This document shows, one piece after another, positions 16,134 through 25,117 of a DNA stretch of 64,000 nucleotides; within the stretch, counting starts at the first letter, position 1, and each line of letters begins with the position of its first letter. Below the pieces are notes generated by a model that saw only the letters and a program-made list of their open reading frames with translations, was not told where the DNA came from and searched no databases. A program made the translations under genes and the position numbers. Source of the DNA: Chitinophagaceae bacterium (GTDB taxonomy: Bacteria > Bacteroidota > Bacteroidia > Chitinophagales > Chitinophagaceae); the NCBI GenBank assembly GCA_019638615.1, contig JAHBTL010000012.1, forward strand, positions 62,001 to 126,000, read 5' to 3'.

Positions 16134-17132
16134 CTACAATATACGTTTTATCTTTTGCTCTGCAAGCATCAGATCGCAAAGTACAAAAGCCGTTACGGCT
16201 TCCAGCACCACCGGCACGCGCAGGGCGATGCACAGATCGTGGCGTCCTTTTACCGAAAAGCTTTCTGTTTCACCCGTTTCCCAGTTAAGCGTTTGCTGGG
16301 TTTTGGGAGTGGAGGAAGTGGGTTTTATGGCGATCCTGAATACCAGCTCGTTGCCGTTACTGATGCCGCCTACAATTCCTCCCGCATGATTGGTAGTTGT
16401 TTTGCCGCTCATATCGGCAATGGCATCGTTATGCTCGCTGCCAAACATGCGTGCCGCGGCAAAGCCGGTTCCGAACTCTATGCCCCGTATAGCAGGTATG
16501 GCAAATACGGCATGACTGATCAGCGATTCTGCCGAATCGAAAAAAGGCTCGCCTAAGCCGGCAGGCAATCCATTCGCCCTGCATTCCACAATGCCGCCTA
16601 TGCTGTCTTTCGCATCAATGGCTTTCTGCAACCCTTTTTCCAGGTCGCTTTCCCCTCCTATTTCCAGTATGTTCGCTGTTACCTTTGTGCCGGAATACGC
16701 CAGCAGCTTTTTCGCTATTACGCCGGCGGCTACCAATGCTACCGTTAGCCTGCCGCTGAAATGGCCGCCTCCCCTGTAATCTTCATAGCCTCCAAACTTT
16801 TGATGCGCTACAAAATCCGCGTGACCCGGGCGCGGGACCGATCTTTGCTTCTGGTAATCGCCCGACCGGGTATTGTTATTTTCGAACAGGATGGTAATGG
16901 GCGCCCCGGTGGTAGCATCGTTGAAAATACCACTTTTGAAAATGGGCAGATCGGACTCCTGGCGGGGAGTAGTGCCTTTTTGCGTACCGCCTTTCCTTCT
17001 TTCAATGTCTGTTAAAAAATCTTCTACTTTTAAAGGCAATCCTGCCGGACAACCATCAATTAAAATGCCCACACTTTCACCATGCGACTCACCGAAAATA
17101 TGAATGCGGAACAACCTGCCAAAAGAGTTCAT
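16134..17132 (-). CDS. aroC: Chorismate synthase
   Basis: This 332-residue enzyme makes chorismate from 5-enolpyruvylshikimate 3-phosphate and needs reduced FMN. The start MNSFGRLFRIHIFGESHGESVGI carries the family signature with the catalytic His. RPGHADF, the RGGGHFSGRLTVA stretch (RARE-type flavin loop region) and GGISNGNELVFRIAIKPTSS all fit. Length is slightly below the usual 350-370, but both ends are intact. It is 21 nt downstream of aroA on the same strand. Confidence 0.96.
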   Translation of the reverse strand: MNSFGRLFRIHIFGESHGESVGILIDGCPAGLPLKVEDFLTDIERRKGGTQKGTTPRQESDLPIFKSGIFNDATTGAPITILFENNNTRSGDYQKQRSVPRPGHADFVAHQKFGGYEDYRGGGHFSGRLTVALVAAGVIAKKLLAYSGTKVTANILEIGGESDLEKGLQKAIDAKDSIGGIVECRANGLPAGLGEPFFDSAESLISHAVFAIPAIRGIEFGTGFAAARMFGSEHNDAIADMSGKTTTNHAGGIVGGISNGNELVFRIAIKPTSSTPKTQQTLNWETGETESFSVKGRHDLCIALRVPVVLEAVTAFVLCDLMLAEQKIKRIL

Positions 17133-17153
17133 ATAAAGTATTACTGATTGAAA

Positions 17154-18440
17154 TTAATGTATATGCCCGACTTCAACCACAGCGCCTATGCTGCGAATGT
17201 CATCATAAAAATCGGGATAAGATTTATTGATCGCTTCAGCGTCGCTGATCACTGTTTCTCCGCTGGCTTTCAGCGCTGCGGTAGCGCACGCCATAGCGAT
17301 ACGATGATCGTGACGGGAATGTACGTGGGCGCCTTGTAAGCCACTGCCGCCATGCACCCGCATCACATCCTCCTCCAGGTCAATCTGCAGTCCCATTTTA
17401 CCGAATTCCTCCTGTAAAGTAAGTCCCCGGTTGCTTTCTTTATGAGCAAGCCGGCTGACTCCTTTAATAGAAGTGATTCCTTTGCAATAAGCAGCCAATA
17501 CCACCAGCGGTGGAAAAAGGTCGGGACAATCGGTAGCGTCAAAGCTAAAGGCTTTTAATTCCTTCGGGTACAAACGGATACGGTCATCCGAAACTTCCAT
17601 GCCCGCCCCCGCGTCTTTCAGCGCTTCCAGTATTTTTTTATCCGCCTGGGCAGAAGAAGGATCCAGCCCTTTTACGTCAACGGCGCCTGCTATGGCGCCC
17701 GCTACCAGCAGAAAAGCACCACCGCTCCAGTCGCCTTCTACCGTATATGTAATTTTTTTTTCTTTTTTGTCAACAGGAGCGCCGTCAAAATAAAACGACT
17801 CATAATTATTATTCACCGGTGTTTTCAGCCCGAACGCTTCCATTACTTTTAAAGTAAGATCAATATAAGGGCGGCTTTTCAGATTGGTTACACGGATGCT
17901 GACATCCCGCGCACCTGCAGCCGCATAAGCCATCAGCAATCCCGTAAGGAACTGCGAACTCAGGGAGCCATCTATCTCAATATCTGCCGGTTGCAAAGGC
18001 CCGGTAAGGGAAATAGGAAGCCTGCCCTTATTGGACTGAACGGTTACGCCTAAGCGAGGCAATACCTCATCAAAAAAATCCATGGGTCTTGTTAACAAGC
18101 TTCCCTCACCATTAATGGTAATCGCTGTGGAATGCAGTGCTATCAATGGCGCGAACATACGTATGCCCAGCCCGCTTTCACCACAATGAACCACTGCCGG
18201 TGTATTTTCATTACTGCTGTTTACCCGTATTTCATCGGGGGATATATGCTTCACATCGGCGCCCAATGCCTGTATAACGCCCAATGCCGCCTGGTCGTCG
18301 TTGGAATGCCCCGGATTTACAATAGTGGTCTCCCCTTTTGTTATCAATGCCGCGGCACATGCACGCTGCATGGAGCTCTTGGAAGCCGGCGCCTGCAGGT
18401 TCCCGGATAAGGTGGAAGGATGTATGGTAGCGATCATCAT
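17154..18440 (-). CDS. aroA: 3-phosphoshikimate 1-carboxyvinyltransferase (EPSP synthase)
   Basis: This 428-residue enzyme joins phosphoenolpyruvate to shikimate 3-phosphate. Motifs are the substrate-binding SKSSMQRA near residue 20, ESGLGIRMFAPL, LSSQFLTGLLMAYA, and HDHRIAMACATAAL near the C-terminus. The normally SASKSxSxR start appears as PASKSSMQRA, a Bacteroidota-type variant. The ATG overlaps the aroB stop by one base (TAATG), so the two genes are translationally coupled. Confidence 0.95.
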   Translation of the reverse strand: MMIATIHPSTLSGNLQAPASKSSMQRACAAALITKGETTIVNPGHSNDDQAALGVIQALGADVKHISPDEIRVNSSNENTPAVVHCGESGLGIRMFAPLIALHSTAITINGEGSLLTRPMDFFDEVLPRLGVTVQSNKGRLPISLTGPLQPADIEIDGSLSSQFLTGLLMAYAAAGARDVSIRVTNLKSRPYIDLTLKVMEAFGLKTPVNNNYESFYFDGAPVDKKEKKITYTVEGDWSGGAFLLVAGAIAGAVDVKGLDPSSAQADKKILEALKDAGAGMEVSDDRIRLYPKELKAFSFDATDCPDLFPPLVVLAAYCKGITSIKGVSRLAHKESNRGLTLQEEFGKMGLQIDLEEDVMRVHGGSGLQGAHVHSRHDHRIAMACATAALKASGETVISDAEAINKSYPDFYDDIRSIGAVVEVGHIH

Positions 18441-19459
18441 TACAATGCGGTTATAATTTTATCCAGTTGTTTTAAAGCGATAGGCTGAATAACTCCTTTG
18501 CCTATCCTGTCAAGCAATACATAGCTCATCTCTTTTTTTACCCTTTTCTTATCCATCTTCAATACTTCCAGTACTTTTTGCTTATCAAACTCGGCGTATG
18601 TGGGAAGTCCGTATTGTTCAAGCACTGCAATTACTTTTTCAGCGTCCTTAAAGCCAAGCAACTGTGCGGATATAAGTGAAGCGTAAGTCATTCCGATAGA
18701 TATGGCCTGCCCGTGAGAAAGCTCATACTGGTTTTCAAGCGCATGCCCCAGCGTATGACCAAAGTTCAACAGCTTCCGGTCGCCTTTTTCAAATTCATCT
18801 TTCTGTACCACTTTTATTTTTATCAACGCATTGCGTTTGATGAGCGAAGCCATTTTCTTCCTGTTCCGTCGGTAATCCGATACGGAATGCTGCTCCAGCT
18901 CCGAGAACATTGCCGCGTCTTTAATGCAGGCATGCTTTATAATTTCAGCAAATCCATTTTGCCATTCACTTTCCGGCAGCGATTCCAGCAGCTTCAGGTC
19001 GTGCAGGATAAAAGAAGGCTGGCGGATAATGCCTACCATGTTTTTATATACTCCTACATCAATCCCGTTTTTACCGCCGATGCTCGCGTCTACCATTGCC
19101 AGTACCGATGTGGGTATGAACCCGAAGCCGATACCCCGCATATAAACCGAGGCAACATACCCCGTAATATCGGTAATTACCCCACCGCCTATTCCGACAA
19201 GCGTTGTTTTACGATCGGCCTCCATTTCTATCATCTGTTCAATAATGGTGTCTACCGTTGCCTGTACTTTGAACTCCTCCCCGGCTTTGAGCACAATCAC
19301 ATTCCATCCTTTGAGTTTTGCTTCATGCGCATTAAAGATATTTTCATCGGTAATGATGATAGCGGCCCTGCTGTCTGCGATCTTTTTTAAGTTCGAAAAA
19401 GCAGCATCGAAATAATATTGTGTAGAAGCTTGGCTGAATTTGTATGTTTCGGAAGTCAA
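18440..19459 (-). CDS. aroB: 3-dehydroquinate synthase
   Basis: This 339-residue NAD-dependent enzyme makes 3-dehydroquinate from DAHP. The NAD-binding GIGGGVITDITGYVASVYMRG, the metal-binding NGFAEIIKHACI and the FGHTLGHALE region with its metal-ligand histidines are all present. Length is close to the usual 350-360. The gene follows a repetitive segment and a RAYT-like transposase gene on the same strand, which part it from the upstream aromatic genes. Confidence 0.95.
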   Translation of the reverse strand: MTSETYKFSQASTQYYFDAAFSNLKKIADSRAAIIITDENIFNAHEAKLKGWNVIVLKAGEEFKVQATVDTIIEQMIEMEADRKTTLVGIGGGVITDITGYVASVYMRGIGFGFIPTSVLAMVDASIGGKNGIDVGVYKNMVGIIRQPSFILHDLKLLESLPESEWQNGFAEIIKHACIKDAAMFSELEQHSVSDYRRNRKKMASLIKRNALIKIKVVQKDEFEKGDRKLLNFGHTLGHALENQYELSHGQAISIGMTYASLISAQLLGFKDAEKVIAVLEQYGLPTYAEFDKQKVLEVLKMDKKRVKKEMSYVLLDRIGKGVIQPIALKQLDKIITAL

Positions 19460-19469
19460 AGTGATAATG

Positions 19470-19640
19470 TTTATGAGATATTTGAGATTTGAAATTTGAG
19501 ATGTTTGTGGTTTGCAGTTTATGATTTATGGTTTTTAGATCATTGCCCCATTGTCAACTGTCAACTATCAATCCTCAATTAACCTGTAACCATAAACTCC
19601 AGGCCCAAAACCTGTAACCTGAAACTTGCAACCTGTACCC
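19470..19640. repeat. Phrase-like intergenic repeat, copy 5, abutting the RAYT-like gene
   Basis: The left part has TTTGAGATTTGAAATTTGAG and TTTATGATTTATGGTTTTTA. The right part has AACCTGTAACCATAAACTCC and ACCTGTAACCTGAAACTTGC, so left and right are roughly complementary and could fold back. It ends exactly at the 3' end of the transposase-like gene. Confidence 0.8.
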
Positions 19641-20078
19641 TTACTCCTTCAGATTCACTACCATTTTTTCAAAGGCTGCAAGCTCTTCTTCCAGCGATTT
19701 GGTTTGATGGTATTCTTCCTGCCGGTTGATATAATCTGCTGATTTATCCACGTTCGCAGGGCTGACGGAATAGGCTGAATAACCGTCTTCCCAACTAAAA
19801 GCTTCCTGCCAGAACCGGTTGCCGTTTACCCAGTCTTCCGTATCCATTTTCAGCTGCTTTACTATTTCCTGCACATTCTGTACGGGCATTAGCTTAAACA
19901 GGCAATGTATATGATCGTTGTAACCGTTTACAGCCAGCAACTGTATACCTTTGGAGGTTGCATGTTGCCTCATGTAAGGAAACAATACCTTTCTTACGAC
20001 CGGGCTAAGCAGTTGCTGCCTGCCATTCGTACTCCATATGGTGTGAATATAGATATTAGTATGGGTAATGCCCGGCAT
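19641..20078 (-). CDS. REP-associated (Y1/IS200-like) tyrosine transposase, RAYT
   Basis: This 145-residue Y1-transposase-like protein starts with the family's MPGITHTNIYIHTIWST strand and has the metal-binding HUH motif as NDHIHCLF (His56, His58). FWQEAFSWEDGYSAYSVS follows, and the likely catalytic Tyr116 is in SADYINRQ. All catalytic residues seem present. No second gene or insertion-sequence ends accompany it, so it looks like a single-copy RAYT that may process hairpin repeats. It sits inside the aromatic gene cluster, 28 nt after the DAHP synthase stop, with a phrase-like repeat directly downstream. Confidence 0.8.
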   Translation of the reverse strand: MPGITHTNIYIHTIWSTNGRQQLLSPVVRKVLFPYMRQHATSKGIQLLAVNGYNDHIHCLFKLMPVQNVQEIVKQLKMDTEDWVNGNRFWQEAFSWEDGYSAYSVSPANVDKSADYINRQEEYHQTKSLEEELAAFEKMVVNLKE

Positions 20079-20106
20079 GTATTGATGAGCTACCAGCCTG
20101 TATAAC

Positions 20107-21195
20107 TCAGGCGTTCATGATCTTGTTCTGGTGATTGATAGATTCCATATGCACCGCGTCGAAATACTTGGTGATGAACTCTTTGCTCAGCCCGGTTTTT
20201 TCACCCCTTGCAAATGCCCTTTCCAGTATTTCATTCCAGCGGCTCGTCTGTAAAATGGTAATACCATTGTCTTTTTTATACTGTCCGATCTTTTCTGCCA
20301 GCTTCATACGCTGACTGAGAATCTGCATCATTTCGTCATCGAGGTGATTGATCTGCTGACGCAGTTTTTCCAGCGCAGCATGGTATGCTTCTGAGTTAAC
20401 ATCTTCTTTTCTCCAAACGATCGCCTCCAGCATTTCGGCCAGTTTTTCGGGTGTAACCTGCTGCTTGGCATCGCTCCAGGCATTATCGGGGTCAATATGG
20501 CTTTCGATCATCAGCCCGTCAAAATCAAGGTCGATGGCTTTTTGCGCTACATCCAGCAAAATATCCCTGCGGCCGCATATATGCGAAGGATCGTTGATCA
20601 TCAGCATTTCGGGGTTACGGCGTTTCATTTCAATGGCAAGATGCCACATAGGTGCATTGCGGTATTCCGTATTGCCGTAAGCGCTGAAGCCGCGATGGAT
20701 CAGCCCGATCTTTTTAATGCCCGCCTTGGCTACTCTTTCAACAGCGCCTGTCCACAATTCAAGATCAGGATTGATAGGATTCTTAATTAAAACAGGTACA
20801 TCTGCGCCACGCAATGCATCCGCTACTTCCTGCACACTGAAAGGATTGACAGTGGTGCGCGCACCGATCCACAGCATGTCCACTTCAAAATGCAAAGCGT
20901 CTTCTACCTGTTTGCCGGTAGCTACTTCCACAGTGGTGGGCAAGCCGGTCAGCTTTTTAGCCTGTTGCAACCAGGGTAAACCTTTTGCGCCTATTCCCTC
21001 AAAACTTCCGGGACGTGTACGGGGCTTCCAGATACCCGCCCTCAGCATGTCTACCTTTCCTGTTTTCGCCAGGCGCTGTGCTGTTTCCAGCACCTGTGTT
21101 TCTGTTTCTGCACTGCACGGACCGGAAATGATCAATGGCTTTTTATTCAGTTTTTCAAGCACCACAGCTTTCATATTATTTTCAACCGCTTGCAT
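20107..21195 (-). CDS. DAHP synthase (type I-beta) fused to chorismate mutase (AroQ)
   Basis: The N-terminal part of this 362-residue protein (to about 265) is a class I-beta 3-deoxy-7-phosphoheptulonate synthase, with ISGPCSAET, RAGIWKPRTRPGSFEG, IGARTTVNPFSVQEVADAL, KNPINPD, LIHRGFS and DPSHICGRRD. The C-terminal part (about 270-355) is an AroQ mutase, with LEKLRQQINHLDDEMMQILSQRMKLAEKIGQYKKDN. The fusion, common in Bacteroidota, joins the first shikimate step to the first Phe/Tyr step, and the mutase domain may serve in feedback control by prephenate. It lies 47 nt after the helicase gene. Confidence 0.93.
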   Translation of the reverse strand: MQAVENNMKAVVLEKLNKKPLIISGPCSAETETQVLETAQRLAKTGKVDMLRAGIWKPRTRPGSFEGIGAKGLPWLQQAKKLTGLPTTVEVATGKQVEDALHFEVDMLWIGARTTVNPFSVQEVADALRGADVPVLIKNPINPDLELWTGAVERVAKAGIKKIGLIHRGFSAYGNTEYRNAPMWHLAIEMKRRNPEMLMINDPSHICGRRDILLDVAQKAIDLDFDGLMIESHIDPDNAWSDAKQQVTPEKLAEMLEAIVWRKEDVNSEAYHAALEKLRQQINHLDDEMMQILSQRMKLAEKIGQYKKDNGITILQTSRWNEILERAFARGEKTGLSKEFITKYFDAVHMESINHQNKIMNA

Positions 21196-21242
21196 ATGTT
21201 TGTTATTTTGAAATGGTTAAATAGTTATCGTTGGGTTTGTTG

Positions 21243-22940
21243 TTACCGCCTGCTGTCGGCATCGTTCATACGAATGCTTCTGCCTTTGTATTTCTTGCCG
21301 TCTATGGACCGGATCATTTGTCCCGCCGCCTTTTTATCAATCTCAATCCAGCTGTTCATTTCTTTCATATCAACTCTGCCCAGCACTTCTTTTTTCAGAT
21401 CGCTCATATCAAGGATGAACTGCAGAAAGCTTGCTTTATAGAAGCCATCTTTGGTTCCAAGATTTACAAACAGTCTTGCGTATTCTCCGCCGCTGTTCCT
21501 GCTGCCATATTCTTTCCTGCCTTCTGTTCTGCGCCCTGTAGCAGCACGCCCGTTATCGCGCCTGTCGCCATACGCAGACCGCCCGTCCCTGCTGCTGTAT
21601 TCGCGTACCCTTTCCCTTACATTCAGGTCTTCCGCGTTTTCGTAATACTTTAAAAACCTCGTGAACTCCTGCGCCGCCAGTCTTTTCAGTATTTCTTCTT
21701 TACTGATATCGGCAAACTTTTCTTCAAGCATAGGCAGGTACGGCTCATAGCTGGTGTCATCTATATCCAGTTGCAGCAGGTTATCCATAAAATGATAGAA
21801 CTGCTTACGGCAAACATCTTTACCCGAGGGTATTTCAAGCTTATGAAAAGGAACCTGCACCATTCTTTCGATCTGGCGAACCTTTCCTATTTCGCGGCTA
21901 TGTATGATAGACATACATATTCCCGTATTGCCGGCTCTTCCCGTACGACCGCTGCGATGCGTATATACTTCCACATCATCGGGCAGCTCGTAATTAATAA
22001 CATGTGTAATGCCCTGCACATCTATGCCTCTTGCGGCCACATCCGTAGCGATCAGCAATTGCAAAGTTTTTTCCCTGAACTCACCCATTACCTTGTCGCG
22101 CTGCTGCTGGGTAAGATCCCCATGCAACGCATCAATATCATATCCTTCGCGGGTGAGCTTTTCAGCTATCCCCTGGGCATCGGCCTTGGTACGGGTGAAA
22201 ATAATGCCATAAATACCGGGGTTAAAATCAATCAACCGTTTTAAAGCCTCATACCGGTGCTGTGCATTGGTTACATAATACTGGTGATCAATGTTTTTAT
22301 TGGCAGTATTTACCTTACCCACTGTTACTTCTACCGGCTGCTGCATGTATTTTTTGCTTACGCGGCGTATTTCAGGAGGCATGGTAGCGCTGAACAGCCA
22401 GGTGCTTTCCCGGTTAGGCGTATTCTGTAATATAAATTCAATATCGTCCTGGAAACCCATGTTCAGCATTTCATCCGCCTCGTCCAGCACCACGTACTTT
22501 ATCTGTTCCAGGTTGATCGCTTTCCTTTCAATCAGATCAATCAGTCTGCCGGGAGTAGCCACTACAATCTGTACTCCTCTTTTCAACTCACGTATCTGCG
22601 CCCCAATGGAAGCTCCGCCATATACCGCCACCACGTGCATACCGGGTATGAACTTCTTAAACAACTCTACTTCATTCACAATCTGCAAGCACAATTCTCT
22701 TGTAGGGCAAACTACCAGCGCCTGTGGAAATTTATCCTTGGCATCGATAAGATGAAGTAATGGCAATCCAAAAGCTGCCGTTTTGCCTGTACCGGTCTGT
22801 GCCAGCCCTACCAGGTCTTTGGTACCGCTCAATAAAACAGGAATCGCTTTTTCCTGTATGGGCGTTGGCTGTTTAAACCCCAAAGCATCGGTAGCCTGTA
22901 CCAATCTCCCGTCTAAACCCAACCCTTCAAATGTCATCAT
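21243..22940 (-). CDS. DEAD-box RNA helicase with DbpA-type RNA-binding tail
   Basis: This 565-residue protein has the full helicase core: Q motif (GFKQPTPIQEKAIP), motif I AQTGTGKT, DEAD, SAT, and motif VI HRSGRTGRAG. A basic, Gly/Arg-rich linker (about 435-475) is followed by a DbpA-like RNA-binding domain (YARLFVNLGTKDGFYKASFL to GKKYKGRSIRMND), as in CsdA/DeaD-type proteins that remodel rRNA or mRNA, often in the cold. A perfect TAnnTTTG box lies 20-27 nt upstream, so it can be expressed apart from the tyrA transcript around it. Confidence 0.92.
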   Translation of the reverse strand: MMTFEGLGLDGRLVQATDALGFKQPTPIQEKAIPVLLSGTKDLVGLAQTGTGKTAAFGLPLLHLIDAKDKFPQALVVCPTRELCLQIVNEVELFKKFIPGMHVVAVYGGASIGAQIRELKRGVQIVVATPGRLIDLIERKAINLEQIKYVVLDEADEMLNMGFQDDIEFILQNTPNRESTWLFSATMPPEIRRVSKKYMQQPVEVTVGKVNTANKNIDHQYYVTNAQHRYEALKRLIDFNPGIYGIIFTRTKADAQGIAEKLTREGYDIDALHGDLTQQQRDKVMGEFREKTLQLLIATDVAARGIDVQGITHVINYELPDDVEVYTHRSGRTGRAGNTGICMSIIHSREIGKVRQIERMVQVPFHKLEIPSGKDVCRKQFYHFMDNLLQLDIDDTSYEPYLPMLEEKFADISKEEILKRLAAQEFTRFLKYYENAEDLNVRERVREYSSRDGRSAYGDRRDNGRAATGRRTEGRKEYGSRNSGGEYARLFVNLGTKDGFYKASFLQFILDMSDLKKEVLGRVDMKEMNSWIEIDKKAAGQMIRSIDGKKYKGRSIRMNDADSRR

Positions 22941-22959
22941 ATAATAAAAAAAATTTTCG

Positions 22960-22967
22960 CAAAGATA
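22960..22967 (-). promoter_or_regulatory. Candidate internal promoter before the DEAD-box gene
   Basis: Read on the minus strand, TATCTTTG is a perfect TAnnTTTG box, about 20 nt before the start codon at 22940. No clear -33 TTG is seen. It lies in a 110-nt gap after tyrA and would also serve the downstream DAHP synthase gene. Confidence 0.45.
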
Positions 22968-23050
22968 ACCACGATTTAGCTGATTATCCTTATTATTTGA
23001 CTTTTTGTGCCTCTCTTCAACATCTTTTTATATACTGCTGCAAGGCCGGT

Positions 23051-23899
23051 TTATTTGATGATCCGGTTTATTTTATTGGCATTTTCCATGAGCTCACGCA
23101 GGTACTCATAATTTTCTTTTTCAATACAGCTTTTGAACTTTCTTAACTGCGTAATGTGTTCATTTAAAACGTCCAGCACATGTTCCCTGTTCTGCTTAAA
23201 AATAGGCAGCCACATAGAGGGACTGCTTTTAGCCAGCCTCACCGTACTTTCAAATCCACCGCCGGCCAGCTCGAAAATGGCCTCGTCTTCCTTTTCTTTT
23301 TCAAGCACCGTATTGGCCAGCGCGAACGAAGTGATGTGCGATATATGGCTTATATAGGCCGCATGCATATCGTGGCTGTGAGCATCCATATAGGTAACCC
23401 GCATGCCCAATTCATGATATACTTTTTCAATAGTAGCCGCTGCGTCCGGATCACTTTTCTCTTTTTCGCAAATCACACAGGTCCTGCCGGCAAAAGCATC
23501 CCGCACTGCCGCCTCGGGGCCACTGTATTCTGTACCCCACATGGGATGTGTTGCCACAAATCGTTTACGCATGCGATGATCTGCAAGCGCCTGACACAAA
23601 GCATCTTTGGTTGACCCGGCATCTGCAACGATCTGCTTATCGGTTATAAGATCCATAATGCGCTGCATCATGGGGATGGTGGCATCTACCGGAATGGCCA
23701 CATAAATGAGGTCACTTTTCTTAACTGCTTCTTCCAGTGGCAAAGCTTCATCTATAATACCCAGCTCCAGTGCTTTTTGTATGCTGTTTTCCGTGCGGCT
23801 TACTCCTATTACATGTTTTACCAGCCCTTTATCTTTTAAAATAAGGGCAAAGGAACCGCTGATCAGGCCCACACCTACTATTGTTATCGTTTCGAACAT
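23051..23899 (-). CDS. tyrA: Prephenate dehydrogenase
   Basis: This 282-residue NAD(P)-dependent enzyme commits prephenate to tyrosine. A Rossmann start TITIVGVGLISGSFALILKDKG is followed by the family's VADAGSTKDAL and FVATHPMWGTEYSGPEAA (substrate-binding His and conserved Gly). A helical C-terminal domain has HAAYISHISHITSFALA and FESTVRLAKSSPSMW. There is no ACT or mutase domain. The gene ends 110 nt before the helicase and begins 4 nt after the aminotransferase stop, so it is in the pheA transcript. Confidence 0.94.
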   Translation of the reverse strand: MFETITIVGVGLISGSFALILKDKGLVKHVIGVSRTENSIQKALELGIIDEALPLEEAVKKSDLIYVAIPVDATIPMMQRIMDLITDKQIVADAGSTKDALCQALADHRMRKRFVATHPMWGTEYSGPEAAVRDAFAGRTCVICEKEKSDPDAAATIEKVYHELGMRVTYMDAHSHDMHAAYISHISHITSFALANTVLEKEKEDEAIFELAGGGFESTVRLAKSSPSMWLPIFKQNREHVLDVLNEHITQLRKFKSCIEKENYEYLRELMENANKINRIIK

Positions 23900-23902
23900 C
23901 TT

Positions 23903-25084
23903 TTATTTTTTACTGTTCCCGGATGTTTTGATCCTGTTAATGCTTTCCTGGATTTTTTCTTCGGCACAACAAAGGCTCACCCGTATGTATTGATCACCCG
24001 CATTCCCAAATATGCCGCCGGGAGTAATAAATACGGATGAACCATACAATACTTCGTCGCTAAGCACATACCCATCGGCGTAACCATCGGGGATACCCGC
24101 CCACACAAACATACCGGCCTGCGACCTGGAAAAGGTGCAGTTCAACAATTCCAGCAGCTCAAATACTTTTTCTCTTCTTTTTCTATATACAGCGTTTACG
24201 CTGTCGTACCAGTCTTTTGTTAAGCTTAAAGCTTTGGCAGCGGCCAATTGCAGGGGCAAAAACATTCCGCTGTCCATATTACTTTTAAAGCGCAAAACTT
24301 CATCAATTCTTTCTTTTGCCCCGCATAACATTCCTACTCTCCAGCCTGCCATATTCTGCGACTTGCTCAGCGAATTCAGCTCTATAGCAACCTCTTTCGC
24401 CCCGTCTACGCTTAAAATACTTAAGGGATTTTCATTCAGGATAAAGCTGTAAGGATTATCGTGCACCAGCAACACATTGTTTGCTTTTGCAAACGCAACC
24501 AGTTCTTCAAACAAAGCTTTATCGGGCAATTGTCCTGTAGGCATGTGCGGATAATTCACAAAAAGCAATGCGCTCCTGCCCGTATGGTTTGTTGATAGTT
24601 GCTTTGCAAGTTGCCTGAAATCGGGCTTCCAGTTGTTTTTTTCATCCAACGCATATTCCACAATATTGCCGCCGGCCAGCCTGGCCGCACTCCGGTAGGT
24701 AGGATAACCGGGATTGGGTACGTATACATTGTCGCCTTCATTAATGTAAGTCATGCAAACGTGCATTATACCTTCCTTGCTTCCGATCAAAGGCAATATT
24801 TCTGTATCAGGATTCAAAGCAACACGATACCAGGTTTGATACCATTCCGCGATAGCCTTTCGTAATATGGGAGATCCTTTATAGTTCTGGTAAGCATGTA
24901 CGTTGGATCTCGCGCTTTCTTCCTGCAGGGTTTTAATTACATCGGGGTGCGGTGGTAAATCAGGACTACCAATACCCAGGTTAATGACCTGCTTACCCTG
25001 CCTGTTCAGTTCATCTATTTCCCTGAGCTTGGTAGAGAAATAATATTCTCCAATGCCATCCAGTCGTTTTGCCGTTGCAATCAT
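23903..25084 (-). CDS. PLP-dependent class I/II aminotransferase
   Basis: This 393-residue fold-type I aminotransferase has INLGIGSPDLPPHPDV at the start, NPGYPTYRSAARLAGG, VNYPHMPTGQ (the substrate Asn/Pro region), DNPYSFIL, and the lysine motif ELNSLSKSQNMAGWRVG, where the lysine after SLS binds PLP. A C-terminal arginine sits in YIRVSLCC. Its position between pheA and tyrA suggests that it makes Phe and Tyr from the 2-oxo acids, an inference from context. It could also be LL-diaminopimelate-type by sequence. Confidence 0.85.
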   Translation of the reverse strand: MIATAKRLDGIGEYYFSTKLREIDELNRQGKQVINLGIGSPDLPPHPDVIKTLQEESARSNVHAYQNYKGSPILRKAIAEWYQTWYRVALNPDTEILPLIGSKEGIMHVCMTYINEGDNVYVPNPGYPTYRSAARLAGGNIVEYALDEKNNWKPDFRQLAKQLSTNHTGRSALLFVNYPHMPTGQLPDKALFEELVAFAKANNVLLVHDNPYSFILNENPLSILSVDGAKEVAIELNSLSKSQNMAGWRVGMLCGAKERIDEVLRFKSNMDSGMFLPLQLAAAKALSLTKDWYDSVNAVYRKRREKVFELLELLNCTFSRSQAGMFVWAGIPDGYADGYVLSDEVLYGSSVFITPGGIFGNAGDQYIRVSLCCAEEKIQESINRIKTSGNSKK

Positions 25085-25117
25085 ATCGATAATTAGTGGT
25101 AAGTGATAAGAAATAAA

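Noticed and set aside
19641-20078. Calling the RAYT gene a complete insertion sequence
   Set aside because: No terminal inverted repeats or partner gene (TnpB) are visible, so it is treated as a solitary RAYT.
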